Counted from the first letter of the stretch, positions 8,276 to 18,572 are shown. The stretch is DNA of 55,437 nucleotides from JBBSHS01 sp038232515 (GCA_038232515.1 JBBSHS010000006.1:1-55437), one strand, 5' to 3'. The notes: generated from the letters alone by a model not told the origin. Program-made: numbers and translations.

Positions 8276-9586
8276 GTGACAGGGCGACACCCAGACGGTC
8301 CGGCCGGGCTTGGCGGCCAGGACGACGACGGTCTTCACATCCTTCACGTCGACATGGACGCTTTCTTCGCGTCGGTGGAGATCCGCGACGACCCCAGCCT
8401 GGCCGGTAGGCCGGTGATCGTGGGCGGTGCCGCCGACCGGGGCGTGGTGGCCGCCGCCTCGTACGAGGCCCGGGTGCGGGGTGTGTTCTCGGCCATGCCG
8501 TCGGCCCGGGCCCGGCGGCTCTGCCCGGACGCGGTGTGGCGCACCGGCCGCTACGACCGCTATGCAGAGGTGAGCCGGCAGCTGCACGGGGTGCTGACGG
8601 CCATGACGCCGGTGGTCGAGGGCATCGCCCTGGACGAGGCCTTCCTGGACGTGCGCGGGGCCCGCCGCCTGTTCGGACCGGCCGTGCAGATCGCATGGGA
8701 GCTCCGCCAACGGATCCAGGGCCAACTCGGGCTCACGGCGTCGGTGGGGGTGGCCGCGGTGAAAATGCTGGCCAAGCTGGCGTCGCAGGCGGCCAAGCCG
8801 AAGGTCACCCCTCACGGCGTGGTGCCCGGCGCCGGCGTCGTCGTCGTCCCGACGGGCACCGAAGTCGACTTCCTGCATCCTCTATCGGTCCGGGCCCTGT
8901 GGGGAGTGGGGCCGGCCACCGCCCGCCGCCTGGAGCGCTTCGGGGTCCAGACGGTCGGCGACCTGGCCGCCCTGCCGCCGGAGGCCCTGGTGTCGTCGCT
9001 CGGTGCCGGGCTCGGTCGCCACCTTCACGACCTGGCCTGGGCCTGTGACGCCCGTACCGTGGTGGCCCAGGCCCCGCTCAAGTCGGTCAGCCACGAGGAG
9101 ACCTACGGGCGCGACCTGGCCGATCCCGACGCACTGCGGGGCGAGATCGTCCGGCAGAGCGACGCCGTGGCCACCCGCCTGCGCCGGGCCGGTCTGGCCG
9201 GCCGCACCGTCACCCTGAAGGTCCGCTTCGGTGACTTTGTGACGATCACCCGGTCCCGGACGTTGGTCGCCGCCACCGACAACGGCCCCGACGTGGCCCG
9301 GGCCGCGTGCGCACTGCTGGACGTGGTCGACACCAGCCCCGGCGTCCGGCTCCTCGGGGTCGGCGTCACCCAGCTGGTGCCTCCACCCGACCGTCAGTTG
9401 AGCTTCGACGACGTTGTGCCCGGCGGCCACAGCCCCACGGGATGGGACCGGGCCAGCCAGGCGGTCGAGGAGGTCCGGCGTCGATTCGGCGACGCGGCCG
9501 TGGGGCCGACCGCCCTGGTGTCAGAGAGCGGTTTGCGGGTGAAGCACCGGGGCGACACCCAGTGGGGCCCGCGGCAGGAAACCTGA
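8276..9586 (+). CDS. dinB: DNA polymerase IV (DinB, Y-family)
   Basis: Error-prone translesion polymerase. 436 residues with Y-family order: palm motif HVDMDAFFASVE at residues 24-35, the DE catalytic pair in ALDEAFLDVRGA (about 120-121), finger motif YEARVRGVFSAM, helix-hairpin-helix LWGVGPATARRLERFGVQTVG and the little-finger domain. All three carboxylates are present, so it should be active, unlike ImuB-type proteins. A PDRQLSFDDV segment near residue 380 resembles a clamp-binding QLSLF motif. The GTG at 8276 gives a short extension before the motif; an upstream in-frame start at 8153 would overlap the mannosyltransferase. No LexA box was seen upstream, so SOS control is not indicated. Confidence 0.93.
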   Translation: MTGRHPDGPAGLGGQDDDGLHILHVDMDAFFASVEIRDDPSLAGRPVIVGGAADRGVVAAASYEARVRGVFSAMPSARARRLCPDAVWRTGRYDRYAEVSRQLHGVLTAMTPVVEGIALDEAFLDVRGARRLFGPAVQIAWELRQRIQGQLGLTASVGVAAVKMLAKLASQAAKPKVTPHGVVPGAGVVVVPTGTEVDFLHPLSVRALWGVGPATARRLERFGVQTVGDLAALPPEALVSSLGAGLGRHLHDLAWACDARTVVAQAPLKSVSHEETYGRDLADPDALRGEIVRQSDAVATRLRRAGLAGRTVTLKVRFGDFVTITRSRTLVAATDNGPDVARAACALLDVVDTSPGVRLLGVGVTQLVPPPDRQLSFDDVVPGGHSPTGWDRASQAVEEVRRRFGDAAVGPTALVSESGLRVKHRGDTQWGPRQET

Positions 9587-9708
9587 CGACCCGCGTGGGC
9601 CAAACCGTCGCCGAGTGGGTACGGTGCAGGTGTACTCCGGCGTTGTCGACGCAGCGCCGTAGCGCGAAGATTGCACCGGTCACCACCGAGCGGGAAGAGG
9701 AGCGGGTC

Positions 9709-10086
9709 GTGCCGCTTTCCGAGGACGAGCAGCGCATCTACGCCGAGATCGAGCGGTCGTTCTACGACTCTGATCCCGAGTTCGCCGAACGCATCGCCAA
9801 GAGCCCCACCGTGTACCAGCATGCGGGCCGCAACATGAAGCTGGCCGCCCTCGGTTTCGTGGCCGGGCTGGCCTTTCTTTTGCTGACACTGGCCAGCAAC
9901 CCCTATCTGGCCTTCGTCGGCTTCCTGGTCATGGGAGCCAGCGCTCTGATCTTCACCAACAATGTGCGCAAGGCCGGCCGGGCCGGCATCAACCAGTTGA
10001 ACGACACGATCCGGGACAAGCGGTTGGGCGACAGCCTGGCCAATACCCGCCAGCGCCTGCGCGAGCGCTTCAAGCGCGAGGAATAG
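9709..10086 (+). CDS. DUF3040 membrane protein
   Basis: A 125-residue protein of the actinobacterial DUF3040 family: the signature start PLSEDEQRIYAEIERSFYDS then DPEFAERIAK, followed by two adjacent membrane helices (LAALGFVAGLAFLLLTLA and YLAFVGFLVMGASALIF) and a basic tail. The GTG at 9709 is preceded by GGGAAGAGGA and gives the exact family start. The role of the family is unknown; these small proteins are often near division or envelope genes. The last 17 bases overlap the convergent transglutaminase gene. Confidence 0.88.
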   Translation: MPLSEDEQRIYAEIERSFYDSDPEFAERIAKSPTVYQHAGRNMKLAALGFVAGLAFLLLTLASNPYLAFVGFLVMGASALIFTNNVRKAGRAGINQLNDTIRDKRLGDSLANTRQRLRERFKREE

Positions 10087-12460
10087 CCGCCCCGGCGGAC
10101 CGGCCCGGCCACAGGCGGCGCGGGTCGGCTGCGGTGCGCACCCTCCGCCACGGGCTCTGCGCCGCGGCCAGGGCCCCCAGCACCGTGTCGCGGTCGTCCT
10201 CCGCCTGTGCCGCCACCTCGGGGCCGGGCCCATCCGGGGCGTAGGCCGATGTGGCGGTGGCCGAGGCCAGACCGCCCATGGCCTTGAGGGCGTCGCTCTG
10301 GGGAGCCAGCCCGGCCCGGGAACCGGACCCGTGGCCGCGGCTGAGCCGCACGACGTACTCGGCGATGGTCTCGCCGGCATGGCGCCCGGCCCCGCTCTCG
10401 TCCAACGTCTCCTGGGCCTCGGACCAGGCCAGGCTGACCCGGGCCTCAGGGGTGGTAGCCCGGCGCCGCCTGGCGTTGCGCCGCTGCCGCTTGAGGCCCA
10501 CGACCACGCCGACCAGAGCGGCCGGCAGCAGGCCGAAGACGAGAATAACCCATGCCAGCACGACCAGGATGGCCACCAACGTGGCGGTGGCGGCATTGGC
10601 GTGGGGGTGGGCAGAGGGAGCCGCCGCTTCCCTGCCGCCGGGGATGGTCGTCTGGCCGACCGTGGGCGCCGTGGTCTGCGGGCTGGTGGTCGTGGCCGGG
10701 CCGCCGGCCGCGGTACCGGGGTCGGGTGCCGGGGGCGCCGGGGCCACCCCGGTGTGGCCTTCACCTGTGGGTGCGCCCCTCGACGGTGTGGGCTCGAAGT
10801 CCACCCACCCCGTCCCCGGGAACCACACCTCAGGCCAGGCGTGGGCGTCCTCGTCGCGCACCGTGTACGTGCCGTTGCCGTTGTCGACACCCTCCCTGAA
10901 CCCCACCGCCACCCGCGTGGGCAGGCCGGCCAGGCGGGCGAGTACGCCGTACGAACCGGCGAACTGCTCGCAGTAGCCCGTCTTGGTCTGCAACAGGAAG
11001 TGCTCCAGGACGTTGGTGCCGTGGCCCTGCTCGGCGGTGAGGCTGTAGGTGAAGGTCCTGAGGTAGTTCTGGATGGCCAGTGCCCGCTCGTAGGGCGTGC
11101 GGGCCTGGGCCACGATCTTCTGGGCCAGAGCCTTGACGGGGCCAGGGACGGCCGGCAGTTGGAGGTAGCGGCCCATGTCGGCGGGCACGCCCAAGGGCGC
11201 CTGGGCGAGCTGCGCGGCCGACGGGTCCGGCTTCACCGAGCGGATCCCGTAGGTCAAGCCGTCAGAGGTGTCTTTGTCCGGGATGAGGCTGCCCGACTCC
11301 GGGTTGTAGCTCACGCCGCTCAGGCCGGACACCTGTACAGGCAGGTAGGGCGCGGCCAGCCACACCGAGTCGAGACGGCCGATGGTGAACGAGGCGTCGA
11401 TGGTCGGACCGGTGGGAGTGCCGTCGGCTGCGCTCAGGCCCAGACGGCCACGGGTGTGCGAGTACGACTCGGAGATCGACCACACGTCGCCGTTGAACTG
11501 GTCGAGCGACGTGAGACGCCAATACGACGGAGCGCTGGCCCGCACGGTGAACACCACCTGGGCGCTGGTGTCCACCAGTCGTGAGTGGATGGTGACCAGA
11601 GGGCTGGCGATCTTGCGGTCGAGCGACTGGCTGTTGAGGTCGTGTTTGGTAGACACGACCGCCTTGGAGCCGTAACCGGGCACGGCCGGGGCAACCGCCA
11701 GCGCCACCAGCGTCACGGCCGCCACCACGACGCCACCCGTGGCCACCAGCGACCTGGTGGCCCCGGTCGTCCGGCCCGCGAACCAGTTGGCCCGCTCCCC
11801 GTCCAGGGCCGCCAGCTGCACGACCAGGAACACGCCGGCGGCGACGAGGAAGCCGGCCGTGGCCAGGGCCCGTCCCTGCCTGGCACCGAGCACGCAGGCC
11901 AGGACGAACAGGGCCAGCGCCGGCACGCAGGCTTCAAAGGCCGTCCGCATCCTGAACGCGGCCCAATCGGCCAGGAAGGCGGCGAGGGTGATGGCGACGA
12001 CACATCCGGCGATGAAGCCGGGCGTAGGTACGGCGGGGGCAACGGCGGTGGAGAAGGCGGTCTGTCCCGTCCGGGCCAGGTCGGACAAGGCCCCGAACGT
12101 GCGCGGGGTTGGCACCCCGAACGTCGTGGCCCCCGGGATGACGAACCAGATCGTCACCAGCAGGGCCGTGACCGCAGAGCTGACGGCGGCGGCTGCGGTA
12201 CCGATCCCCAGTCGCCGACCGGCCCACGCCAGAAGGTGGGCCACGGCCGCCGCGCCGACCAGGTAGGGGAGGGCGTGCGGGCCCGAGAACATACGGTTGG
12301 CACCGGCGCCGACAGCCGCCGTGAGCGCAGTCAGGCACAGGGTGGCCAGGTCGTCGGGGTGGCCGACGGCCGGGCCGGGACGCCCCGACGGGGGCGGCGT
12401 CGGGGCGGGGCGGGGCGGCCGGGCCTGGACCGGTGCCCGGGGCGGGGCGACGGCCGTCAT
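10070..12460 (-). CDS. Membrane transglutaminase-like protease (DUF3488/DUF4129, TgpA type)
   Basis: 796 residues. The N-terminal third has several membrane helices (residues about 38-260, DUF3488), then an extracytoplasmic domain with a transglutaminase core: Cys at about 497 in TGYCEQFAGSYGVLARLAG, His in DEDAHAWPEVW and Asp in WVDFEPTP. A Pro/Ala/Thr-rich linker, another helix (ATATLVAILVVLAWVILVFG) and a C-terminal DUF4129-like region follow. TgpA of Pseudomonas, with the same layout, is an essential inner-membrane transglutaminase/protease. The ATG has GGAGG six bases upstream. It is third in a moxR, DUF58, transglutaminase operon, a widely conserved trio. Substrate unknown. Confidence 0.9.
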   Translation of the reverse strand: MTAVAPPRAPVQARPPRPAPTPPPSGRPGPAVGHPDDLATLCLTALTAAVGAGANRMFSGPHALPYLVGAAAVAHLLAWAGRRLGIGTAAAAVSSAVTALLVTIWFVIPGATTFGVPTPRTFGALSDLARTGQTAFSTAVAPAVPTPGFIAGCVVAITLAAFLADWAAFRMRTAFEACVPALALFVLACVLGARQGRALATAGFLVAAGVFLVVQLAALDGERANWFAGRTTGATRSLVATGGVVVAAVTLVALAVAPAVPGYGSKAVVSTKHDLNSQSLDRKIASPLVTIHSRLVDTSAQVVFTVRASAPSYWRLTSLDQFNGDVWSISESYSHTRGRLGLSAADGTPTGPTIDASFTIGRLDSVWLAAPYLPVQVSGLSGVSYNPESGSLIPDKDTSDGLTYGIRSVKPDPSAAQLAQAPLGVPADMGRYLQLPAVPGPVKALAQKIVAQARTPYERALAIQNYLRTFTYSLTAEQGHGTNVLEHFLLQTKTGYCEQFAGSYGVLARLAGLPTRVAVGFREGVDNGNGTYTVRDEDAHAWPEVWFPGTGWVDFEPTPSRGAPTGEGHTGVAPAPPAPDPGTAAGGPATTTSPQTTAPTVGQTTIPGGREAAAPSAHPHANAATATLVAILVVLAWVILVFGLLPAALVGVVVGLKRQRRNARRRRATTPEARVSLAWSEAQETLDESGAGRHAGETIAEYVVRLSRGHGSGSRAGLAPQSDALKAMGGLASATATSAYAPDGPGPEVAAQAEDDRDTVLGALAAAQSPWRRVRTAADPRRLWPGRSAGAAIPRA

Positions 12461-12479
12461 GTCGTCCCTCCGTCCGTCC

Positions 12480-13733
12480 TCACCGGGACGCCCGGCTGGG
12501 GGCGCCGCCCCGGACCAGGCGCAGAGCCCGCTCCCAGGCGGCCGCGAAAGGCTCGGTGTCGCTCACCCGCACGATCGTGCCCACGGGCGGCACCGGCCGG
12601 GCCGGCGCCATCGGTCCCGACGGTGGCCGCAGCACCGATTCCTCGATGAGCACGAGCGTGGTGCTGGTGTGGGACCGGCGGGCCAGGGCGGTGAGGCCGA
12701 GGTCGTGGCCGCTGGCCCTCGCCGTGGTGACCACGGCGAGGGCGGTATCGCTGCCGGTCCGGCCCAGACCGGCCATCACCCTCGCCATGGAGGCCTGCGC
12801 GTCCCCGCTGGGCTTGATCTCGGCCAGGCGCTCCAGGAGCGCGTCCAAGTGGCGGACGCCTGAGCCCCAGCCCGAGTCGGCCCCGCCGGTGCTGAGCAGG
12901 CGCACCTCGGCGCCGGCACCGACGCAGGCGGCGAGGATGCTGGCCGCGGCCGAGACCGCCACCTCGAAACCGTCCTCGGTGGTGAGGGCGGTGCGGTCGT
13001 CGAGCACGACCGCGGCCCGGCCCTGCCAGGGCAGCTCGTCCTGGCGGATCAAGAGGTCCTCGTGCCGGGCCGACGCACCCCAGTGGACGCGCCGCATGTC
13101 GTCGCCCACCACGTACGGGCGCAGGGCGTAGAACTCGTCGCCCTGGGGCCCCATGGCGGGTTGGGGCCGGGTACCGCCGCGAGGGTCGTGGCCCCGGGTG
13201 TGGGGCAGGGGACGGACCCGGTCGATGCGCGGGTAGACCATCAGCGTGGCCGTACCGGCCACGTCGGTGATGCGCGTGGCCAGGCCCAACGGGTCCTGGC
13301 GGGCGATGTGCATCGGGCCCAGCTGGAAGACGCCGCGGCGGTCGGTCGGGACGCGGTAGGCGGCGGTGCCGCCCTGGCCGGCGTCGATGGGCGCCACCCG
13401 GAAGCGGGCCCAGCGCCGGCCACCGTCGAAAGGATCGCGGGCCACGACCACCGGCGACCGCCAGCGCCCCCGGTTCTCCAGGTGCAGGTCGACCCGGCCG
13501 GCCTGGCCACACTGCAGCCGGCCCGGGGTGAGGCGCCTGGAGGCGGCCAGCTCGGGTGGGCGCAGCAGCACCAGGGCGATGGCGGCGGCGAGGACGAGGA
13601 GCATGGCCGCACCGGTCACGTACAACTCCGGGATGCCCAGGAGCCGGCCGGTCAGCAAGGCGACGGCGGCGCCGCCCACCAGCCACCAGCCCCTCCGGGT
13701 GGGCAGCCGACGGAGGGCGCGGGCCCATCCCAT
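12480..13733 (-). CDS. DUF58 membrane protein, MoxR partner
   Basis: 417 residues. Two N-terminal membrane helices (WWLVGGAAVALLTGRLLG and YVTGAAMLLVLAAAIALVLL) are followed by a beta-rich domain and then the DUF58 core with GDEFYALRPYVVGDDMRRVHW, the diagnostic segment (x-E-F-x-x-L-R-x-Y-x-x-G-D-x-x-R-x-I-x-W). The C-terminal half resembles a von Willebrand A fold, as usual for the family. DUF58 proteins act with MoxR AAA ATPases as chaperone-like machines for metal or cofactor insertion and complex assembly. It lies 7 bases after moxR and 19 bases before the transglutaminase gene. Confidence 0.9.
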   Translation of the reverse strand: MGWARALRRLPTRRGWWLVGGAAVALLTGRLLGIPELYVTGAAMLLVLAAAIALVLLRPPELAASRRLTPGRLQCGQAGRVDLHLENRGRWRSPVVVARDPFDGGRRWARFRVAPIDAGQGGTAAYRVPTDRRGVFQLGPMHIARQDPLGLATRITDVAGTATLMVYPRIDRVRPLPHTRGHDPRGGTRPQPAMGPQGDEFYALRPYVVGDDMRRVHWGASARHEDLLIRQDELPWQGRAAVVLDDRTALTTEDGFEVAVSAAASILAACVGAGAEVRLLSTGGADSGWGSGVRHLDALLERLAEIKPSGDAQASMARVMAGLGRTGSDTALAVVTTARASGHDLGLTALARRSHTSTTLVLIEESVLRPPSGPMAPARPVPPVGTIVRVSDTEPFAAAWERALRLVRGGAPSRASR

Positions 13734-13740
13734 CGACCGG

Positions 13741-14736
<996 letters not shown>

Positions 14737-15010
14737 CGCCCACCCCCCGTCGACCCGCCCGACAGTACCCCCCACCCCGCACACCGACCCCGCGCCCAAT
14801 GAACCACCGGGTTTGCCGTGGGGGGAGCTCGCAGGGGGGCAGAGCCCCCCTCGACGGGGGCGTGGGGGTCTTGCCCCCACAGGTTCGCCGCCGGCTCCGC
14901 CGAAGGCGAACAAGAGAAATGGCGAGCGTAGCGAGCTCCGAATAGGTGGTAGGTGTTCCCGCCGCAGGCGGCCGAGCGAGCGCAGCGAGCGACGGCCGCC
15001 GAGGACGGCG
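14737..15010. other. Intergenic region with GC-rich hairpins
   Basis: No gene. Contains a perfect hairpin GTGGGGGTCTTGCCCCCAC at 14862-14880, a second one just upstream (GGGGGGCAGAGCCCCCC, 14835-14851) and two related GCGAGCG-AGCGAGC stretches near 14923-14937 and 14969-14988. The hairpins are positioned to act as terminator for the Tim44-like gene (minus strand) upstream of moxR. Confidence 0.6.
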
Positions 15011-15952
15011 CTACGCGAATACTTGTTCGATTCTGGTGAGCACCCAGTCGTGCTTTCCGCCCATCACCATCTCTTTGCAGTAGCGGCAGGTGCCGTTGTT
15101 GTCGAGCGTCAGGGGGGCGCCGCAGTTTGGGCATTTCTGGGACAGCGTGCCGCCGTCGGGGCGGGTGAGGGCCCGGGAGCTGCGCTGGAACGCCCAGTCC
15201 TCCTGAAAGCCGCGCATCTGCCTGTCCCCGCGCACGATCCTGCCGCTGGTCTTGTCCACGTCGTAGTCACGGCTCACGGCGTAGAAGCGGGTGACGAGGG
15301 TGTCGTTGTCGGCGTCGGTGTTGGCCCCGACGATGGTGGACGAGCCGATCGACAGCTCTTCGAGCACATTCGTCTTGTTGGCGGCGGCCAGCTCCTCCAT
15401 CTGCGCTTTGTGGCGGACCCAGACCCCGTCGGCCATGACCTTGCGGGACTCGGCCGGCTCCTGGTCACACCATGCCTTCTGCACCAGGTAAAAGGCGTCA
15501 CTGGCCTGGTTGAGGAAGGTGTCCTTGTCGAAGGCGGGGTCACGCTGGCGGATCTGGGCGATGACCTCGTCGACCCCCGGGTCGACGGCCGCTGGCGGAG
15601 GAGGCGGCGGCGCCCCTGACGCCATGCCGCCACCCATGCCGCCCATGCCGCCCATGCCGCCGCCCATGGCGCCGGCCGCGTCCTTCAGGCTGACGCCTTT
15701 GCGGCGCAGGTACAACAGGACCACGGCGACGACCACGACGACGACGAGCAGGCAGCAGATGCCGCCGAGGACCGACCCACCCCCACCCCCTCCACTGGAG
15801 TAATAGCCACCTCCACCGCCACCGCCGATGTAGTGTCCGCCGCTGGAGCCGCTGTAGCCGCCGCTGGAATGGCCCGGGTTGGAGTTGTGGCCGCCACCGG
15901 CGCGGGTCGGCCGCCTGACGAGCAGGGCCGGATGGCCGCCTGGGGTTGTCAC
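15011..15952 (-). CDS. Tim44-like membrane protein with Gly-rich stretch and C-terminal zinc ribbon
   Basis: 313 residues. Order: a Gly/Ser/Tyr-rich stretch (residues about 25-60, GGYSGSSGGHYIGGGGGG), one strongly hydrophobic helix (ICCLLVVVVVVAVVLLYL), a Gly/Met-rich linker, then a Tim44-like domain of about 130 residues starting DPAFDKDTFLNQASDAFYLV, and a final zinc ribbon with Cys pairs CPNC and CRYC. The GTG at 15950-15952 overlaps the stop of the SPFH gene in GTGA, so translation is coupled. Tim44-like domains bind membranes and preproteins in mitochondria; the bacterial role is not established. The ribbon matches the three ribbons of the upstream protein, suggesting a shared partner. 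Confidence 0.8.
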   Translation of the reverse strand: MTTPGGHPALLVRRPTRAGGGHNSNPGHSSGGYSGSSGGHYIGGGGGGGYYSSGGGGGGSVLGGICCLLVVVVVVAVVLLYLRRKGVSLKDAAGAMGGGMGGMGGMGGGMASGAPPPPPPAAVDPGVDEVIAQIRQRDPAFDKDTFLNQASDAFYLVQKAWCDQEPAESRKVMADGVWVRHKAQMEELAAANKTNVLEELSIGSSTIVGANTDADNDTLVTRFYAVSRDYDVDKTSGRIVRGDRQMRGFQEDWAFQRSSRALTRPDGGTLSQKCPNCGAPLTLDNNGTCRYCKEMVMGGKHDWVLTRIEQVFA

Positions 15953-17214
15953 TGGCCGGTGTCGGTGGGTGCGGCCGGGCGAGCCGCCGCCGGGGTGCCG
16001 CACTCGGGGCAGAACTTGGCGCCGGGGGCCAGCTCGGCCTTGCACTCGGCACACGTGGTGGGCCTCGGGGCCGTGGACTCGCCGCAGTTGGAGCAGTACT
16101 TGGTCCCGACCGGGTTCTCGGTGCCACACGTGGGACAGGCGACCTTGGGCCGGGCCAGCGAGGTCCCACAGTTGGCGCAGAACCTGGCGTCAGCGGCGTT
16201 GGCGGTGCTGCAGCTCGGGCAGACGGCACCGCGCCCACCGGCCGCCGTGTCCGCTCCACCCGTTCCACCACCCGGACCGGGTTGGGCCGGCGGGTAGCCG
16301 CCGGGCCCGGCCTGGTACCCGCCCGGCGGCGGCTGGGGAGCCTGCATGGGCTGGCCCACTGTGCCGGCCAGGCCCATGCCCATGCCCATGAAAGCGGTCT
16401 GGTTGGCACCGCCACCCTTGGACAGGCCCTCGGCCGCTCCCTCCATGAGCCGTCCCTGGGCATAGGCGCCGAATCGGGGATCGCCGGCCATGCCGATGTC
16501 GGCCATCTTGTCGGTCTTGGCCTCCAGCCGGTCGCGGCTGTTGTCGTCGATGTTGATGTCGAAGTCGCCGAAGCGGACCAGCGTCATGCCGGTCTGGGCC
16601 AGTTCGGGGTTGAGGGCGGTGAGGGTGGCCTGCTCGATTTCCGAGGAATAGGCGCTGATGCCCAGGACCGGGTACCGCTTGTCGAGGATGGCCCTGGTGA
16701 CGATCTCCTTCATCACCCGGAGCAGGCGGTGGCTGATGTAGTCGGTGATGAAGTCGTTGTCGGGGCGGTCGACGGTACCGGCCACCTCGCGGACCAGCAG
16801 ACCGGCGTCGAAGGGCTTGACGGCGTAGTCCCCGTAGCAGCGCACCTCGACGAGCAGACCGAAGTCGGGCTCGCGCAGGTCGGCGAAGCGGCCGCCGAAG
16901 GTCAGGCCGCGGACCTCGGTCGTGCGGCAGAAGAACAGCTCGGCCCGGTAGGCGTTGCCGTCGAACAGGCGGTCGATGAGAACGCCGACGACGGGCAGCT
17001 CCTGGGCATCGATGGTGTGCTGGCCCGGCGGCAGTTGGCCCAGGACCTCGCCGCCACTGACGAACAGCGCGATCTCGTCGGCGTCGACGATCGCCTTGGA
17101 GTACCGCCGGATGGAGTCCTGCGGCCACTTGTAGACGATCTGGTCCTTCTTGTCGTCGGGGACAGCGATGCGCAGACCGCCGATGTCGTTCTTCGCGTCC
17201 TTGAAGATCCCCAT
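15949..17214 (-). CDS. SPFH-domain protein with three C-terminal zinc ribbons
   Basis: 421 residues. The first ~290 form an SPFH-like domain of the 'virion core protein' subtype: it begins MGIFKDAKNDIGGLRIAVPD, has the conserved YKWP(QDSI) and VSGGEVLGQLPPGQHTI segments, and ends with MADIGMAGDPRFGAYAQG. A Gly/Pro-rich linker (about 295-345) leads to three double-CxxC ribbons: CPSC/CANC, CPTC/CSNC and CAEC/CPEC. There is no membrane helix; SPFH proteins of this type bind membranes peripherally and oligomerise. The ATG has a GAGAGGA site upstream. It is coupled by GTGA overlap to the Tim44-like gene. Function unknown; a membrane-stress or membrane-domain scaffold is inferred. Confidence 0.85.
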   Translation of the reverse strand: MGIFKDAKNDIGGLRIAVPDDKKDQIVYKWPQDSIRRYSKAIVDADEIALFVSGGEVLGQLPPGQHTIDAQELPVVGVLIDRLFDGNAYRAELFFCRTTEVRGLTFGGRFADLREPDFGLLVEVRCYGDYAVKPFDAGLLVREVAGTVDRPDNDFITDYISHRLLRVMKEIVTRAILDKRYPVLGISAYSSEIEQATLTALNPELAQTGMTLVRFGDFDINIDDNSRDRLEAKTDKMADIGMAGDPRFGAYAQGRLMEGAAEGLSKGGGANQTAFMGMGMGLAGTVGQPMQAPQPPPGGYQAGPGGYPPAQPGPGGGTGGADTAAGGRGAVCPSCSTANAADARFCANCGTSLARPKVACPTCGTENPVGTKYCSNCGESTAPRPTTCAECKAELAPGAKFCPECGTPAAARPAAPTDTGQ

Positions 17215-17297
17215 TGTCCAGGTCCTCTCTCGCGGTTGGCGCAAAGGGTACGGGATCGGCGCCGGGCGGGCACGGGGGTCGGAGTAGACAGGACCGC

Positions 17298-18230
17298 ATG
17301 AGCCCACGGCGGGGCGAACTGGTCTTGGCGGTGGACATAGGTGGCTCCAAGCTGGCGGTCGGTCTGGTGGACGACCAGGGCCAGGTGATCGAGCAGCGGC
17401 AGGTACCGACCCTCGACGTAGCCGCCCGAGCCGGTGGAGCGGGTGCCGGCGCCGACGGGACCGCCGCAGTCCGGTCCGCGGGTGAGGATCTGTTCGGGGC
17501 GCTGGTCGACCTGGCCCGGTCGGTGACGGGCGACCGGGCCGTGGCCGGATGCGGCGTCGGCTGCGGTGGCCCGATGGAGGCAGATCTGGTGTCACCGTTG
17601 AACATCCCCCAGTGGCGCCGGTTCCCGCTCCGGGCCCGCCTGGCCGAGGCCCTGGGACTGCCCGTCCATGTCGACAACGATGCCAAGGCGCTGGCCGTGG
17701 GCGAGGGCTGGCTGGGGGCCGCCGCCGGCCAGCGCAACTTCATCGCCATGGTCGTGAGCACCGGCGTCGGCGGCGGCATCGTCCTCGACGGGAGACTGCT
17801 CGACGGAGCCCTGGGCAACGCCGGCCACGTCGGTCACGTGATCGTCGTCCCCGGCGGCCAGCTCTGCGGCTGCGGGGCCCGTGGCTGTCTGGAGGCAGAG
17901 GCGTCCGGCCTCCACATCGCCATGGCCACGGGCCGGCCCGCGGCCGAGGCCGACGCCCTTGTGGTGGACCACGTCGGCACCGTGGTGGGCCGGGCGGTGG
18001 CGTCGGTGTGCAACTTGCTGGACCTGCGGTTGGCGGTCGTCGCCGGGTCCGTGGCCCTGGGCTTCGGCGGTCCTTTCTTCGCCGCCGCCCAGACGGAGCT
18101 CGACCGTTGCGCCCGCCTGGACTTCTCGCGCCGTGCCGTCATCCGGCCGGCGGGGTTGGGGGCCGCCGGACCGCTCGTGGGCGCCGCCGCCGTGGGTTGG
18201 CGGGGACTGGGCCGCCAGCTACTGGCCTGA
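17298..18230 (+). CDS. ROK-family sugar kinase (glucokinase-like)
   Basis: 310 residues with the ASKHA phosphate-1 loop LAVDIGGSKLAVGLVDDQG, VDNDAKALAVGEGWLGAAAG, adenosine-side STGVGGGIVLDG, and the ROK zinc motif GHVIVVPGGQLCGCGARGCLEA. No helix-turn-helix is present, so it is an enzyme, not a NagC-type repressor. Phosphorylation of glucose or another hexose with ATP is the expected reaction; many actinobacterial ROK glucokinases look like this. The ATG at 17298 lies 84 bases from the divergent SPFH start. Specificity cannot be read from sequence. Confidence 0.88.
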   Translation: MSPRRGELVLAVDIGGSKLAVGLVDDQGQVIEQRQVPTLDVAARAGGAGAGADGTAAVRSAGEDLFGALVDLARSVTGDRAVAGCGVGCGGPMEADLVSPLNIPQWRRFPLRARLAEALGLPVHVDNDAKALAVGEGWLGAAAGQRNFIAMVVSTGVGGGIVLDGRLLDGALGNAGHVGHVIVVPGGQLCGCGARGCLEAEASGLHIAMATGRPAAEADALVVDHVGTVVGRAVASVCNLLDLRLAVVAGSVALGFGGPFFAAAQTELDRCARLDFSRRAVIRPAGLGAAGPLVGAAAVGWRGLGRQLLA

Positions 18231-18308
18231 CCCCATAGGCGTAGGGCACCATCTGCACGCACGACCGCCCCGGCAGATCCCCGACTTGGCGGCGGTAGCC
18301 TCGATGGT

Positions 18309-18572
18309 GTGTCGGTTCGGCGGTGGCTCCGACCGGTGGCGGTCGGACTGGTCCGCCAGCCATGGTTGTGGCCCACCGCGGCGCGCCAGATGGCTGTGCT
18401 GGCACCGAGCGGGTGGTGGCGGCGGCCACCGTGGCTGCCCTTGCCGGACGCCGCCTACCTCGCCTTCCGCCTCCAGACCCAGTATGGCGGGGACGGCAGG
18501 GCCGTCCCCGCCCCGGGCGACCTCGTGCGCTACCTGGGGTGGTGCCGGCGCATGCGCCGCCTGGGCGCGTAA
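18309..18572 (+). CDS. Small conserved basic protein, unknown function
   Basis: 87 residues, rich in Trp and Arg: SVRRWLRPVAVGLVRQPWLW, APSGWWRRPPWLPLPD, YLAFRLQTQYGG and DLVRYLGWCRRMR. The composition and the WWRR..PLPD..YLxFRxxTxYG pattern look like a family of short actinobacterial proteins, but I cannot name a function. The GTG at 18309 is preceded by a short gap from the ROK kinase gene; no signal peptide or membrane helix is convincing. An inverted repeat (GCGGGGACGGC...GCCGTCCCCGC, about 18487-18511) lies inside the frame. Confidence 0.6.
   Translation: MSVRRWLRPVAVGLVRQPWLWPTAARQMAVLAPSGWWRRPPWLPLPDAAYLAFRLQTQYGGDGRAVPAPGDLVRYLGWCRRMRRLGA

Noticed and set aside
14920..14990. GCGAGCG/AGCGAGC stretches as CRISPR or phage attachment repeats
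   Set aside because: Too short, irregular and without spacers; they resemble common GC-rich intergenic clutter.
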